The notes under the pieces: generated by a model
Told to the model about the DNA's origin: nothing
Seen by the model: only the letters and a program-made list of their open reading frames with translations
The model's database searches: none
Program-made: the position numbers and the translations under genes
Shown here: piece by piece, positions 21,895 to 34,273 of the stretch
How positions within the stretch are numbered: the first letter of the stretch is position 1
Layout: each line of letters begins with the position of its first letter
NCBI GenBank assembly: GCA_918807975.1
Contig: OU964934.1
Location: 558,001-622,000 of the forward strand
DNA length: 64,000 nt
Reading direction: 5' to 3'
DNA from: Aplidium turbinatum
Lineage: Eukaryota > Chordata > Ascidiacea > Aplousobranchia > Polyclinidae

Positions 21895-23959
21895 ATGAAT
21901 GTGAGAAGCTTCTATGGGAGAAAAAATTGGACTGCAGTACCAGCTGGTGGAGAAGATGGGGAAAGTGATGATGATCGTCTGCAAGATAGTGAATCGGAAG
22001 ATGAGTATGTCCCTCCTGGAAACAATATTGATTCTTCATTCAATGAAAGCAGCAGTAGTGACTCTGGTGAGAAACTAGGTTATACCCCTATGTTGGTCAA
22101 TACCTACCATATGTGTTTTGTAGGCTAAACTGCATTGTTGTTTACCTTCAAGGTTTATAATTCGCCGTTCAAAATAAACCTTATATAATAATACTTTATA
22201 TATACTATATATATACTATATATATATACTATATATATACTATATATAATAACCTTATATAATATTTTCTATTTCGAGCTATTGTTTATTGCTTTCTAAT
22301 CTGTTTCTAATCAATCTATTTTCATTCTGTTTCAGATTCAAATTCTGGCCAACCTGTAACTGGAACTAGAAATGTTCAAAGCACTCGTACTAATCCAACA
22401 TGGCAAGAAGTCCTCCCTACGTCAAGTCTCAGAAATGCTCCACTATGGCAAGGAAGTATACCCGAATCAGAGTCAATTTTGTCTCCTATGTATTTTGAAA
22501 ATTTTTTTGATGAAACTATAATGCAGCACATTGTGGAACAATCCAATTTATACGCCATACAAACTAACCCTGCAAGTCCACTTCAGATGGACAGTTTAGA
22601 ATTTGCAAAATTTTTGGCCATACTTTTGAAAATGTCAATAATTGGCTTACCGCGTTTACGCTTATATTGGTCAAAAGCACTTGGAATTAGTCAGATAAGC
22701 AACGTTATGGGTCGTGATAGATTTGAAAAGATAAAAGGATCATTGCACTTCAATGACAATGCACTTATGCATCCACGTCAAGATGAAAATTTTGATAAAT
22801 TGTTTAAAGTGCGGCCTCTTTTAGATCACTTGAAGCAAAAATTGAATGGAATACCAATGAATCAGATGTTGTGTGTGGATGAACAAATGATACCCTTCAA
22901 GGGTGCTTCATCTTTGAAGCAATATATGCCCAACAAACCACACAAGTATGGCTATAAAGTGTTTGTTCTCTGTGACTCCACTGGCATCATTCATGATTTT
23001 GAGATGTATACGGGAAAAATTTCTCCACCTGCAAACGGTCCTGATCTGGGAGCAAGTTCCAACATTGTTTTAAAATTGGCGAGCAACATTCCCACCAACA
23101 TGAATTATTTGCTATATTATGACAACTGGTTCACTTCATTTCCTTTGGCATGTGAGCTTTCCAAGAATAAAATTTATTCTCTAGGCACTGTTCGAGTCAA
23201 CAGATTGAAAAACTGTAACTTGCTTTCTGACAAAGATTTGAAAAAAAGAGGAAGAGGTGCCTATGTTGAAAAAGAGTGTGTTGTTGAAAATACAACATTC
23301 AGAGTAATCAAGTGGCTGGACTCGAAATGTGTGACTTTCTTGACAAGTTTTGAATCTGCTCAGCCAATTACTAATGTGAAGCGATTTGATCGAGCTGTTA
23401 AAAGACAAGTTGATGTGACATGCCCCAAAGTCGTGCAGACCTACCCTACAACCAATTTATGGGTGGTGTAGATCTTTTAGATTCCCTTATTGGCCTGTAT
23501 AGAATTACACTCAGATCAAAGAAGTATTATCACCGCATCTTCTTCCACTTCATCAACTTGACCATTGTAACTTCTTGGTTTCTGTATCGAAGAGACTGTC
23601 AAGACTTGGGAGTGCCAAAGAAGAAGCAACTTGCTTTGATGGATTTCACTTTATCTGTTGCTGAAAGTTTGTCCAAACAAGGTCAGGAGGTGATGCCAAG
23701 GAAACGGGGCAGACCTTCATCAAGCTCAGTAGAAGGAGCTTATCAAAGCAAGAAGAGAATGGGAGCAAACACAAAACCAATTCCACAAAAATCAATAAGA
23801 ATGGACAATGTTGACCATTTTCCTTTATACCAGGAAAAAAGAGGAAGATGCAGGCTTCCAGGATGTATGAGTGCACCATACATATATTGCATGAAATGTG
23901 AGGTGTATTTGTGTTTAGACAAACACAAGAACTGCTTTTTATTATTTCACAAAGAGTAA
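21895..23959 (+). CDS. piggyBac transposase, two exons, one frameshift
   Basis: Exon 1 is 21895-22066 (donor CTG/GTGAGA) and exon 2 is 22336-23959 (acceptor TTTCAG). The splice joins in phase and completes the acidic Ser-rich N-terminus typical of the family. Catalytic aspartates are visible in MLCVDEQMIPFKG, LLYYDNWFTSFPLA and FMGGVDLLDSL. The C-terminus carries the cysteine-rich zinc domain (CRLPGCMSAPYIYCMKCEVY then LCLDKHKNC). A tandem CCTAC duplication at 23440-23449 shifts the frame just before the third aspartate block; otherwise the frame is open for about 596 residues, the usual length. Only this one lesion is seen, so the copy is young. The intron holds a TA-rich microsatellite (22190-22258). 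Confidence 0.9.
22190..22258. repeat. TA-rich microsatellite in the piggyBac intron
   Basis: Repeats of ACTATATATATACTATATAT type between 22190 and 22258. Confidence 0.85.
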
Positions 23960-24259
23960 AATCATGCTTGCTTGCAGCGCAATGTACTTTTTTCTTGAAA
24001 GGGATGTCAGTGAAACTTCCAAACTTTTATTTTTGTGAGCATTATTGAGCATTGTTATTGTTATTGCATTTTTTGTTGTTGTTGTCATGAGCTCAAACTT
24101 ACATGATTTGTAAACATTTATGGCTTGAATAAGCATTGAATTGCAGCGCCCAAATTAAACAATGTCTCTTGTTTCATTGTTGTGATTTTGAGCAAACACT
24201 TTCCTAAAATGGACGAATGTGACAGATTTGTAACGTTTAAAAAAAATCAAGGTAATTAA

Positions 24260-26719
24260 AAAAATTTTGATAAAAAAATAATTTTGTGTCATATTGTGTC
24301 ATTTGACATACAAAAAACGTTTGAATAATTTTTTTTTATTAAAAACATTAATTCTGTCCATATAGGGTTAGGACTTCCCAGACTGAAGCTGGATGTAGTG
24401 CCACTGTAGAACCTGTCATCATCGGCCCACTCAGCGCTCCGATGAGCCCCCTGTCGATGTAGGCAAGCGCCATTGTAGCTACGTCGTCTTCGTGTTGGCA
24501 GAAACATCGTTACGCCCTGTTAATTGAGACACCTGTCCTGATAACAGTTCTTCAAGCACCAGTTTTCCGTCCTGGCAAGACCTGAAACTGCAGTCATTCC
24601 TTTATTTGGTTAGTTCCCCGTTCTGTAGCAGTCTTTAGGAGCTGCGTTTTCCTCATGTAAGTTTACGACGTACTCTCCTTGCGTAGGATCTTGCTTTGTT
24701 TCAGTTCTCAAAATAGCCTATCAAACTCATTAAAAGAACGCCAAATTACTCAAATTTAGCGTTACAACCGCCTATATGGCAGTCCTTTTCAGGCCTCATC
24801 TTGGACGGCAGCGTTTGGCTTCCAGTCCAGATGCTATTATAGCGACGTCCACGATGTAGGCTACCGTTCGTTCATCCTCATCAGAAGTCAAACGGCTTTC
24901 CGCTTGCCTTCTTGCATGGGTGTCTATAGCTCCAGGGAGCTCTGCATACGTCGCTTCTATGTTCTCTAAAGCCACTCATCATTGATTCTAGAAACTGTGT
25001 ACTACTACTATAACCCTTGCAGGCTTATAGTTTATTCCTGCGCTTTTCACAACCCATAGGACTGTGGTTGTGAAATTCCAGAGAGCGGCCACTCGCTCTG
25101 TGAAATTCCACAGAGCGAGTGGCCGCTCTCTCACGATTGCGTTACATATACGTAGTTTTGCGTCCATTTTCGTTGTTAGGTTGTTGCGTGCCGTTTGTAA
25201 TCTAGAAATAATTCTTAAGCGGGATCGTCCAGCGTCTTGGCTCTTAACTCGTTTTAATTTTTAACTGTTGATATGTAACTATGAATAAGTTACGGAAGGT
25301 GTTGGTTTCAATAATTATGTAAGTTCGGTAGATGTTCTGAGAAGTTCAATAGTTTTCACGATGATCAGTATGTTCCAGTATGCAACCAATACATTTCAGT
25401 ATCGATATTGTCCCCAGTTCATTCTCACCACTATCGTGCTACGGTGCTAGGGATGTTGCTGCAGTAACTACAGCTTTGTATGGGTGGATTACTTTCCACA
25501 GTACCGCTACAACACTCAGCAAAAGCATCTCTTCATTGTCTATTATTTTCCATCTATTAGGCCTACCATTATCCTTTTGTACAGAGAGTTTTTCTAGATA
25601 ATGAATCAGGGGCTCAAGATGTCAACCTCCTATCGGTGAGCTCTGGTAATTGATCCTTGCAATCAAGCCAATGACAACAAATCGAAAGCAATTACTCATA
25701 AACAAGAAAAAATAACTAGATATTTGTTGCTTGAGAGGCTGAGAGCAACAGGCTTCTATCTGAAACAAATAATGACCATCTCATAACACCAAACTCGTAG
25801 CACTCTTTCATATTGAATTCAGGTCGACTTCACGAGATGACAACGAAGTTTTGCAGTAGTCCACTACGTTCTTGTTTAACTTCACGTAGATACATAGCCT
25901 ACGACCTGTTTTAGTCTGATGCTGCGGGTTTGCTGTGATGGTAGCGGTTTGCACTAGCTTTCGGAACACAATTCCCTGATCATGCGTAATGACGTATCGT
26001 GTTGGAGTAAATCGTAAACTTTCACTTCTTTAACTTTCACCCAATTATTGATCGTTCTTAGCTACGTCACTGCAGTTGCACTTTGAACGTCTGTTACGTT
26101 GCTTTCTTAATCGTATCTCAAACATAGACTTTCGTTTTATTTACCCATTTACTACAAAAACTTTCTAGCTTCTTCTTCCGATTTTATCTCGATTCAGAAT
26201 GTCATTGGAGTTGGAAACTTTCTTAGTCAGCACTTTTTTAGTTTGCAGTTTATGCAATATTGATGTTTCGTTTCTTTAATGAAACGAATGCCATGCTAAA
26301 GATAGCTGAGATAAGTATTCCGTAAAGTTAGCAAGTTTCTCTCGTAACAATTCGTGCTGAATTTCTATTTTTACTTTTCTATCAAAAATTTATTAATATA
26401 GCTTATTTTGACAACTCACGTGCAATAAAAAATACTTGTCAAGAGCATTTTGATTGTTATACTTACAACTCTTCCGGTTACTTTGATATTATGGAGTTCT
26501 TGCTCAATTCCATGTTCTGAAGCAATTGATGGAAATTCATCAATATCTTTAGTGGCACAAAAGTTTCTTTGCATGAATTCTTGTCAGTTGCAAGCATTCT
26601 TTTTCGGTGTTTTGCATTGTGGAAATGTTGGTTGATGAGATGACCATGAGCCAAAATATTTCACAAGAGCTTCAATTTTTTATGACATTATCATGTCTAA
26701 ATGTCATTGATTGTATTGT
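24260..26719. other. No gene seen, mixed unassigned sequence
   Basis: No frame here matches a family I know. 24350-25000 is less AT-rich than its neighbours and could belong to the older element split off by the piggyBac insertion, but I cannot show that. The GC-rich hairpin at 25081-25130 is listed separately. Confidence 0.4.
25081..25130. repeat. Perfect GC-rich hairpin, 22-bp stem
   Basis: GAGAGCGGCCACTCGCTC... at 25081-25102 is matched exactly in reverse complement at 25109-25130 around the 6-base loop AAATTC. The stem stands out in AT-rich surroundings. It could be a transcribed hairpin, a cruciform or a foldback remnant; TGTGAAATTCCA also occurs just upstream. Confidence 0.9.
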
Positions 26720-26727
26720 CTTTCACT

Positions 26728-26994
26728 CAGGGCCGGATTTAGCTGATGGGGGGCCCGGGGCACTTTTAGATCGGGGGGCCCCCGTGCAAAAAATTTTTTC
26801 AAGCCTACGGCGCGAAAAACCACCTCTACGTCTTCGGTAGCATCAGTCCAGCACTGCACAGTATTTTGCAGAAACTTTAAAGGCCAAAAGGAAAAAATAA
26901 CACAAAATCACATTTTTTTCCACATAGGGGGCCCTTCAAAAGTCGGGGGGCCCGGGGCAACTGCCCCCTCTGCCCCCCCCTAAATCCGGGCCTG
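26728..26994. mobile_element. hAT MITE with exact 8-bp target duplication
   Basis: Ends are CAGGGCCGGATTTAG and, in reverse complement, CAGGCCCGGATTTAG. CTTTCACT is repeated exactly at 26720-26727 and 26995-27002. The body is rich in GGGGGGCCC and has no coding frame. Confidence 0.95.
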
Positions 26995-27002
26995 CTTTCA
27001 CT

Positions 27003-29160
27003 GATCCTTATGACGTCATGCTTTTAGGAAAGGTTTGAACGTTTTAACAAGATGGTGTCATGACCTACTAATAAGTCGTGATGGTGTACATGTCTGTTTG
27101 TTTTGATAAAACACGATTTTGTCTAGACCATCAGGCAACTTGAGAACTATGCGCTTTCGAAATGTTTCCTGCAAGCTACTCAGTGGCAGACCTTAGCCTG
27201 AAGTTACTTTTCAACATGACGTCATCAAAGCCAAACCAACGGCTCTGCATCTCAAGGCAAAGAATTAAAATGTGCTCGATTATAATATATATGTCATTGC
27301 CTCTAACTGCAGACAACCTATCATCCATTATTAGCTCTGCGTAAAATACTGTAAGCAGATTTCATGAATTCATAAGTGCAGTCATGGCCAACATTGGATT
27401 ATTATGTATCCCGCAGATTAGTTTTGAACATTTCCATTTCAAAGGAGCTTGCCAATCGTAGTCAAGTTCACGAAAAATTTAAGCTTTCAAGTAACTTTGC
27501 AAAAACATAAAAAAAATTCATAATGGTATTGGTAGTGCAGTGGGAATCTTCGTTCTGACGATATCAAAGTGAGTGCTTCAATTATGACGTCATTTTTATG
27601 TGAGGACTAACACTTAGATAATGATAGAAAACAAAACTGTTGTTAAAAATTTCTTATCGTTATCTGTAGACGTAGTAGATTTTTGCTACCAATAAAATAA
27701 TTCCTTCTTGATTTAATAGCCGTAAAGATTTAAAAAAAAAAAAAAAGCCTTGATTTTGTTTGGCAGTGTGGTTAGTTTCATGGTGAATAATTTTAACAAA
27801 TGCAACCTTTAGCAAATTTTTTTTATAAGTCAGAATACATTTGTACGTAAACTGAGAAAATGAATTTGATGCTAATTTTTGAAAACCATTTTTAAAAAAA
27901 AATTTGTACTATTTATGCTTGTTTGCTTTCGAAATTAATGAGCTAGTGTATTTGAATAGATCGGAATATTCTATAAATACTTCGGAAATTCTATGTGTAT
28001 TATAATGTGTAACGTTTAGTGCAACCTCTCTAAGAAAAATTATTTACTGAAACTGTAATGTATTAAACGTATACTATATAACCTACCAAACTTTTTTACA
28101 ATAATATTGGGCCCCTCGCTCCACCTACGGGGAGGCTAAAATTTGAAACCCTAATTTTTTCATCTTTCAATGTCATTCTGAAGCCATTTAAAGAACAAAA
28201 TGATGTTAACACAAAAAAATCACGAAATCTATTTTTTATGAAGCAATGCCCAAACACTAATTAATTATTTATCTCACAAATTTTGCCCAGTTTAAATTGA
28301 GTTTCCGTCCCAAAATTTTGTTTCTAGATGCGAATACATTTTCGTTATATTTACAATTATTTTCTAGAAAATTTTGTGTAATTTAAGTCTCCTCTTGGAA
28401 AAATAATATGTGTATTTTTTTCCTACATTGAAAGAATATGCGGCCCCAACCTAACGCTTTCTTATCTTATTAAAGGGCCTGGTTTAAAAAAATTAAGCAC
28501 CATCACTAAATTAGGGGCCCACAAGAGGATTTCGAAGAGAAGAGCTGATATAGTGCTCACGCGGTCCTATTTCTATGAAGTTGGTTCAACTCACTTTTCT
28601 TGGTTCTTACTCAAGTTGGTTCTTATTCACTTTAGGCTGCATTGCATCGCAGTCCTTATGACGTTTACTTATTGTGACGGAATTTGAACGAAGCTACGCA
28701 TTGAAGTTTTATAATTGGTGGGCTGCAAGTCGAACAATCCCATCTATAATGAGAAAGACAATCGCATTGTTTGTGATATAACAATAAAGAAGTTACTGGG
28801 AGGCTGAGTTGGTATTTTGATCAAACAGTAAGGAAACGTAGGCTAACTGGCCTCAAGCCTAAATATAATTATTTTAAAAGGTTTCATTGTGAATATAGCT
28901 TGATAGTTGACACTAGGCTGCGTCATTGGTAACAAAACCTAGGTTAGTTGATAAATTGACGACTTAGTGAGATGTTTATAGACTGCAGTTCTTCCATTGC
29001 CAATTTATCAGCCACCACTGATTTAGACCTTGGTGGTTATGTCACTATGCGATAGTCATCGAGAGACTGGCAATCCCTTTGCACAATTTCAGGTTGCAAA
29101 GGACACGACAAAATCTTCAACAAGGCCTAATATAAACACTATCTGACTGCGTGTTTATAT
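27003..29160. other. No gene seen
   Basis: AT-rich. GGGCCCCTCGCTCCACC near 28110 and AGGGGCCCACAAGAGGA near 28513 look like bodies of old hAT-type elements similar to the MITE upstream, but no paired ends or target duplications were found. Confidence 0.4.
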
Positions 29161-29161
29161 T

Positions 29162-29167
29162 TTTATT
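29162..29167 (-). terminator. Polyadenylation signal of the SLC7 gene
   Basis: AATAAA on the minus strand, about 58 bases downstream of the stop codon at 29225. Confidence 0.55.
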
Positions 29168-29224
29168 CTCCGTCAATAAAATGGTCTTATTACAAATCAA
29201 TATTGATTACTGTATAGTATGCGC

Positions 29225-32200
29225 TCATGGGACTGTGTTCTCCTGTATTGAGGTTTCATTGGATTTCGTTTCAGCAATTTGCATCAACTTTTGGAGGAAG
29301 ATGTTAAACTTTGCCATTCCAGGAATTTCTAATCTTTTCCGGATGAATACATAGTAGCACAACAGCGCCACCACGTAATAGCCAACTGCAGCGAAGTAGA
29401 CTGGGTTTGGGTCCCTTGTCACAAAAGGGGTAACTATAAAGTAAACGGAAGAAACCGTGGTGAAAATAGGACAAACAAGAGGAGCCTGTAAATAAATGTC
29501 GTGGTTTAAAAGTGAGTAAATAAAAATTTCAGAACTGGTTTTCCAATAATCTGTGGTAACAGCCCCGAGAAAGGAGTCGACCGTTGAACGAATTGGTTCG
29601 CATGACTAACTGTTTAAAAAGGATATAAGTGGTAAAAACTTAATATTTACACACAAGATGTTTAGCAGTTAAACTTTAGAGTTCTGTAGGAAGCAATGAC
29701 AGTGCGCACTCAATTTACTAGCCTGCCCCTTTGGACCACAACAGCAAGTTTTTAGTTTTCGTTAGTGAATTGTATATTAGATTCATGAAAGTTGTGCCGG
29801 TACCTTGTATGGACGATTAAGTTCAGGGTACTTCCATCTCAAGATCAAAAGGCTTCCCGCACTCAGTCCTCTCCATGTCCACATGAAAAAGGAAAAAGCT
29901 CCAACAATCGTGTAAAAATCACCGCTTAATATAAACGCGGCTGTCAGAAGGAAGTTGAATATTAGACTTGAAGCAGGTGTGTACCGACGAACATGAATCA
30001 TTCCAAAAAACTAAAAAGATTAAAAACAGTTATGTTTTTATAGCTGAGGCTGATAAAAATAAATGGAAACATTTTAAGGTCAATAGAACACGCGCGTGGT
30101 GTAGATATCTCTGCTTTTAATTCTTGCACTGCCTGAAATTTGTAACTAACTGTTGATTAGTGAAACCATCGATATTACTTTATTTTTTCACATGAATTCA
30201 TGATTGGTGGAGTACCTGGACGTCACATGCTTGTCACGGCTGATTACACACCAAGGTGAAGGCATGGTTCAAACCTTTCTCCGGATTTGGAAATGTTACC
30301 AAGAGCTTTTAAAGTTTATGTTTAGTCTTTTGTGTACAAAATTAACAAGAAAATCAAGCAAATTTAGGATCCGGATTCGTTTCGGATCTATAATAAAAAA
30401 ATGAGATAAAGATCCGATCTGGATCCATTGAAAAACTGTAAAATTCGAATCCTGTTCCAGTGCATCTCTGAATAGGCCTATAGTTGCATCATAAGTTTAA
30501 AGAAAACTGTAAGTTGAATCGTCGTAATTTATGCTTGTTTGCGGGCTAAAATGGTATATTGTACAACAGGCGTGGGCGTATAAAAACGCATCAAGGGCAG
30601 AACTTTGGACACCCCTAGAACAAGTAGGATAGCAGTTGGTACATTTTGTTAAAAATATATCTTACACTTTTTGGTGATAAATGTAATATGGTATCCCCAT
30701 ATTGTAATAATTTTTATTGCATATTTACACCTGAATTAAACCGTGGTGTAGGCTACTTAGATTTTAGAAGAAACTTCACCTTTGGTGCAAGACCTTCTCT
30801 CGAGGCGGCAAACAATCGCCGAGCCGTCAAAAGAACAACTCCATTTAAATGCCCCATTGTTGAGATGCACACACTAACTGGAACCAGCCACGAGACAGGG
30901 CCCAGAACTTTGCTTCCAAACAATTGGGCGACGGCTTTTGAGGCGATCATCTCTTCCGGACTTAATACTGTAATAAAACATTCAATTTTGCGTTTGCGAT
31001 GCATTACCGTTTAGATATCAAAACTTAACCAATGCTGTCTTAATGTTTAAAATAATATATCGGTATCATAACATGATCGGTATCATCACATTATAATATT
31101 CTTACATGATCGGTATTATCACATTATAGTAGGCTATTTTAAAAAATACTGGACTGATGCTTGGAGAATCGCTGGCCTACTGCTTGTTACTTTGTTAGTC
31201 AGGAGATCCCCTTTAATGGAACAATAAATGTATCATTACTTTACAATATCATCACATGATCGGCATAATTAGCCCACATAATTGGTATCAGTGCCAGTTA
31301 ATAAGTCAGTAGCCAACCAGTTTATAAAACACTTGTCTTGTAATTTTTCATCTACTTTGCAATTGCAGGTCAGATTAATAAATTTTCCAGATATATGTTG
31401 TTATTCGGTTAGCAAAAGATATAGGTATCCGAACTAAAGTTAAACCTCACCAACAAGCGCTTAAAGACTTACCCGACAAATAACTGACATTGACCAACAT
31501 ATAAAGTGTCATGACGGACAACAGACCCAAAGAGCAAGCTCTTGGGATGACTCTTGCTGGATCTTTTACTTCTTCGGACACTGATAAAAGAGCGTTGAAG
31601 CCAGTGTAAGCAAACATTCCTTGATAGAAAGCCTGGGAAACTTCGGCAACACTGAGCTTTGATAAATTTTGTCTGTCAAAGCTATTTGCAAAGTTATTTA
31701 TTCCCACAGGGTTTCCAGAAATTAAATGAACAGTTCCAACAGTTGCTATCACTCCCAAAGCAAGAAACTTTACAATTGTAAATCCAATGGCAAGTTTAAC
31801 AGAGATTTTAACTGTTGTATAATTGAGGTAAAAGAGAACAAAAAGAAGCATGATCGCCACCAATTTAATGATGCTTTCAGGTGGATTGGAGTCTTCAAAA
31901 AATGGGGCAGTAAGATACCTTGCAAAAACTTGATAAGTAGCTGAACCCCCTGCACGCAGACCCCAAATGTACACGAAGGAAATTGAGGTCCCATAAGCTA
32001 ATTTAAAATTGAGAACATCTTTTCCAGAAGCTTTCAAAGAAGAACCCAGTTCACAATAACACAAACAAGAAGACATTGCTATTAGCCCGCACACCAACCA
32101 AATAACAAGATTCAATCCAACACTTCCATTGACAAAACGTAAAACTCCTGTTGGAGAGACAAAAATACCAGAGCCCACCAAAGATTCTGTTGTTATGGCA

Positions 32201-32292
32201 ACCCCAGACCACAAACCAATTCTTTTCTTCAAAACAAATTGTTTCTCGTTTGCATTATTGTCCGTGAAATTTGTCGTCGAACGAAAACTCAT
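29225..32292 (-). CDS. SLC7-family amino acid transporter (LAT / b0,+AT-like), complete, four exons
   Basis: Exons in order are 32292-31473, 30967-30780, 30010-29804 and 29485-29225. All introns have GT-AG ends and the phases join (1, 0, 0), giving 491 residues, the usual length of this family. The transmembrane 1 sugar-free substrate motif VGSGIFVSPTGVLRFV, the long hydrophobic segments, VSEEVKDPARVIPRA, ASREGLAPK, and the RPYK step before the last two helices all match. The protein should exchange amino acids across the plasma membrane. The cysteine that in vertebrate members forms a disulfide with the SLC3 heavy chain (between helices 3 and 4, CPxPP/CKPP context) is Ser here (FFEDSNPPES). 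The gating segment is FAYTGFNALLSVSEE instead of AYDGWNxLNxxTEE, so substrate range cannot be guessed. Start chosen at the first Met (MSFRSTTNF) before the conserved core. No signal peptide is expected. Confidence 0.92.
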
Positions 32293-32463
32293 TTCAAATA
32301 AACTAAATAACCTGAAAGAAATGGGATGTTATGGTCAGCTAGTTTTTTCTCATAAACACCAATTAATATTTGCATGTGCTGAATCAATTCAATGTCTTTT
32401 GGTCCATCCTTCAGGGATATATGGACCATATACGCGTCAATGAAATAAATCGACGGCGTCAGC

Positions 32464-34273
32464 CAGGGGCGGATCCAGAGGGGGGCGATTGGGGCGATCG
32501 CCCCCCCTAAAACCTAAGAAAGTAACTTTATTTTTCTTTTATATGCGTACGATTTGGAAAACAACATATCGAAAGCGATGCTGAATAAGTTTTTTGCCAT
32601 GTTCGAAGATTATGTTAGGCTAAGGTAGGTTATAATAATAATATAGGCCTAGTGTAAGGCTATTAGCCTATTTCGTCACAGAGTCTAATTACCGAACGAA
32701 AATACTAAAATTTAAAAAGTTTCTAAACTTTTTGCTGGCACTGTATAGAGCATAGCTATAAATCCCTTAGCCTAGATAAGTTGGTTGACAGAGTAGGTTA
32801 TTGGTATGGTAACTTTGGCGGTCAGACGTGGAACTAAAACCATTGGAATTCTACCTTGAAATTGCATCTAGAAAGAGCAAAGTTCAATGTTTTTCAATGA
32901 GACTTTAGCATCTTGTCACCTAACATCATTGCTACCACGAAATTGCTCAAGTATCGACCCGATAGCATTGACAAAAGTCATTTTCAATGCCTACAACGGT
33001 TTGTTACGTCATATATATAGTGTGGAATCTGCTCTATGTTCAGAGATCCAACAATGGAAGGAGAAGTGGGCAAATATAACTGTTCCGGCAACTGCTGCAG
33101 TCTTACCGGCGACTGCTGCAGTCTTACCGATGACTGCGGAAGAAGCTTTACAACATAGTGTGATGAAGATGTGTACACAATTGTACACTCTTTTCTAAAA
33201 ATACTATTAACCTTGCCAGTCAGCGTAGCATCAGCCGAAAGAAGCTTTTCATCTCTTCGGTGGCTGAAAATCTGGCTGAAGAACAACATCGGCGAGGAAA
33301 GACTGAATGGATTGGCCTTACCATACCAGCATCGGGACATTTTAATTGACAGACTTCGTGATAAATCGATTTGCCAACAGTAGAAATCGCAAACTTGACT
33401 TTGTGTTGTAGTCAAAGGTACAACACCTGTTATTACCCGCACGTACCGGCAAAGTAGTTTTTTTATTTTCGTTTTATTTGTGAAGTCCACAGAAATAATT
33501 GTTTCCGTTAGTTTCTTTCTTTGTCTGGTGCAGCATAGTTAATAAATATACCTGCTGTATATTTATTAATGGGTGCAGCGACCGTGCATGGCACGTTTCA
33601 AGGAAGACTATATCCTTTGGTCGTCATTTAACTATGTTTAACTGCCATTCTATAGTTTTAATGTCTACAAATTGTAGTGTTTCGCTGGTCCAAAATAAAA
33701 ATTTACAATCGAAAGCTAGCTTATATAGTGGCGATTCTACGGGGAGTGGAGCATGACCCAGTGTTTTGACCTGGCCCCCACTTTTGTTGCTCATTATGTT
33801 GAATGTATTCATAACCTTTCCTCATTGCTCTTTATAACAATTCAAAACTTGTCAGAGGAATAAAACCTCGAAGTTATACAGTAAGTCTATAACCTCAATG
33901 TTTGCATCAATATTGGGAAGACAGAATTACCTGTTATTATCTTTCCGTGGTCACTTTTTAAATTGCCGTGAAACAATCAAGAGTGAAATCTTTAGTCTCA
34001 ACTATAAATGCGGCTAGGTTGTTCAGGCTTCAACTTGACATGGCAAGGGCACATCAGCTCTTCATCCCTCCCTTTGTTAAACAACAGCATTGTTGAGGGT
34101 TTTTCAAGTTATAGAATTTCTCATAATTTGTGTTCGAAATGCTCTCTGAACGCCCAAATTCAATCTAATTTTTCTAGGGGAGACCCCCCCGTCGTTGTTT
34201 GTGCAGGGCTGATCACTTGCCTGAATGTCAATGACATCGCCCTCCCTAACGTTAATACCTGGATCCGCCCCTG
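32464..34273 (+). mobile_element. hAT transposon with exact 8-bp target duplication
   Basis: Both ends read CAGGGGCGGATCCAG inward. GCGTCAGC is repeated exactly at 32456-32463 and 34274-34281. It encodes remains of a hAT transposase and sits inside the derivative at 32425-34825. Confidence 0.95.
32887..33383 (+). pseudogene. hAT transposase C-terminal remnant
   Basis: The first frame (32887-33198) gives about 100 residues with ALCSEIQQWKEKWA and a tandem 8-residue duplication (PATAAVLP twice, then a third partial unit). The second (33171-33383) gives VYTIVHSFLKILLTLPVSVA, SAERSFSSLRWLKIWLKNNI and GEERLNGLALPYQHRDI. The latter is the hAT C-terminal dimerisation domain with the LPVSxASxERSFS and MGxERLNGLAL blocks. 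One frame change separates the two. The catalytic and zinc-finger parts are gone, so the copy depends on another source of transposase. It lies wholly within the element flanked by GCGTCAGC. Confidence 0.85.

Larger units (their letters stand above)
21394..24252 (+). mobile_element. piggyBac transposon, nearly whole
   Basis: The coding region lies between subterminal inverted copies of ACAAATCTGTCAC (21413-21425 and, inverted, 24219-24231). The outermost bases are CCCTTTATTGAC on the left and, in reverse complement, CCTTGATTTT on the right. The flanks are TTAG and, on the other side, TAAT, each one or two changes from the TTAA target. Ends are therefore inferred, not proven. Confidence 0.7.

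Noticed and set aside
24260-25600. Continuation of the Gypsy fossil after the piggyBac
   Set aside because: No frame could be matched to a Gypsy part, so it is left unassigned.
30646-31014. Plus-strand open frames across the SLC7 gene (also 31726-31944, 32129-32443)
   Set aside because: They are antisense to well-supported minus-strand exons with correct splice sites.
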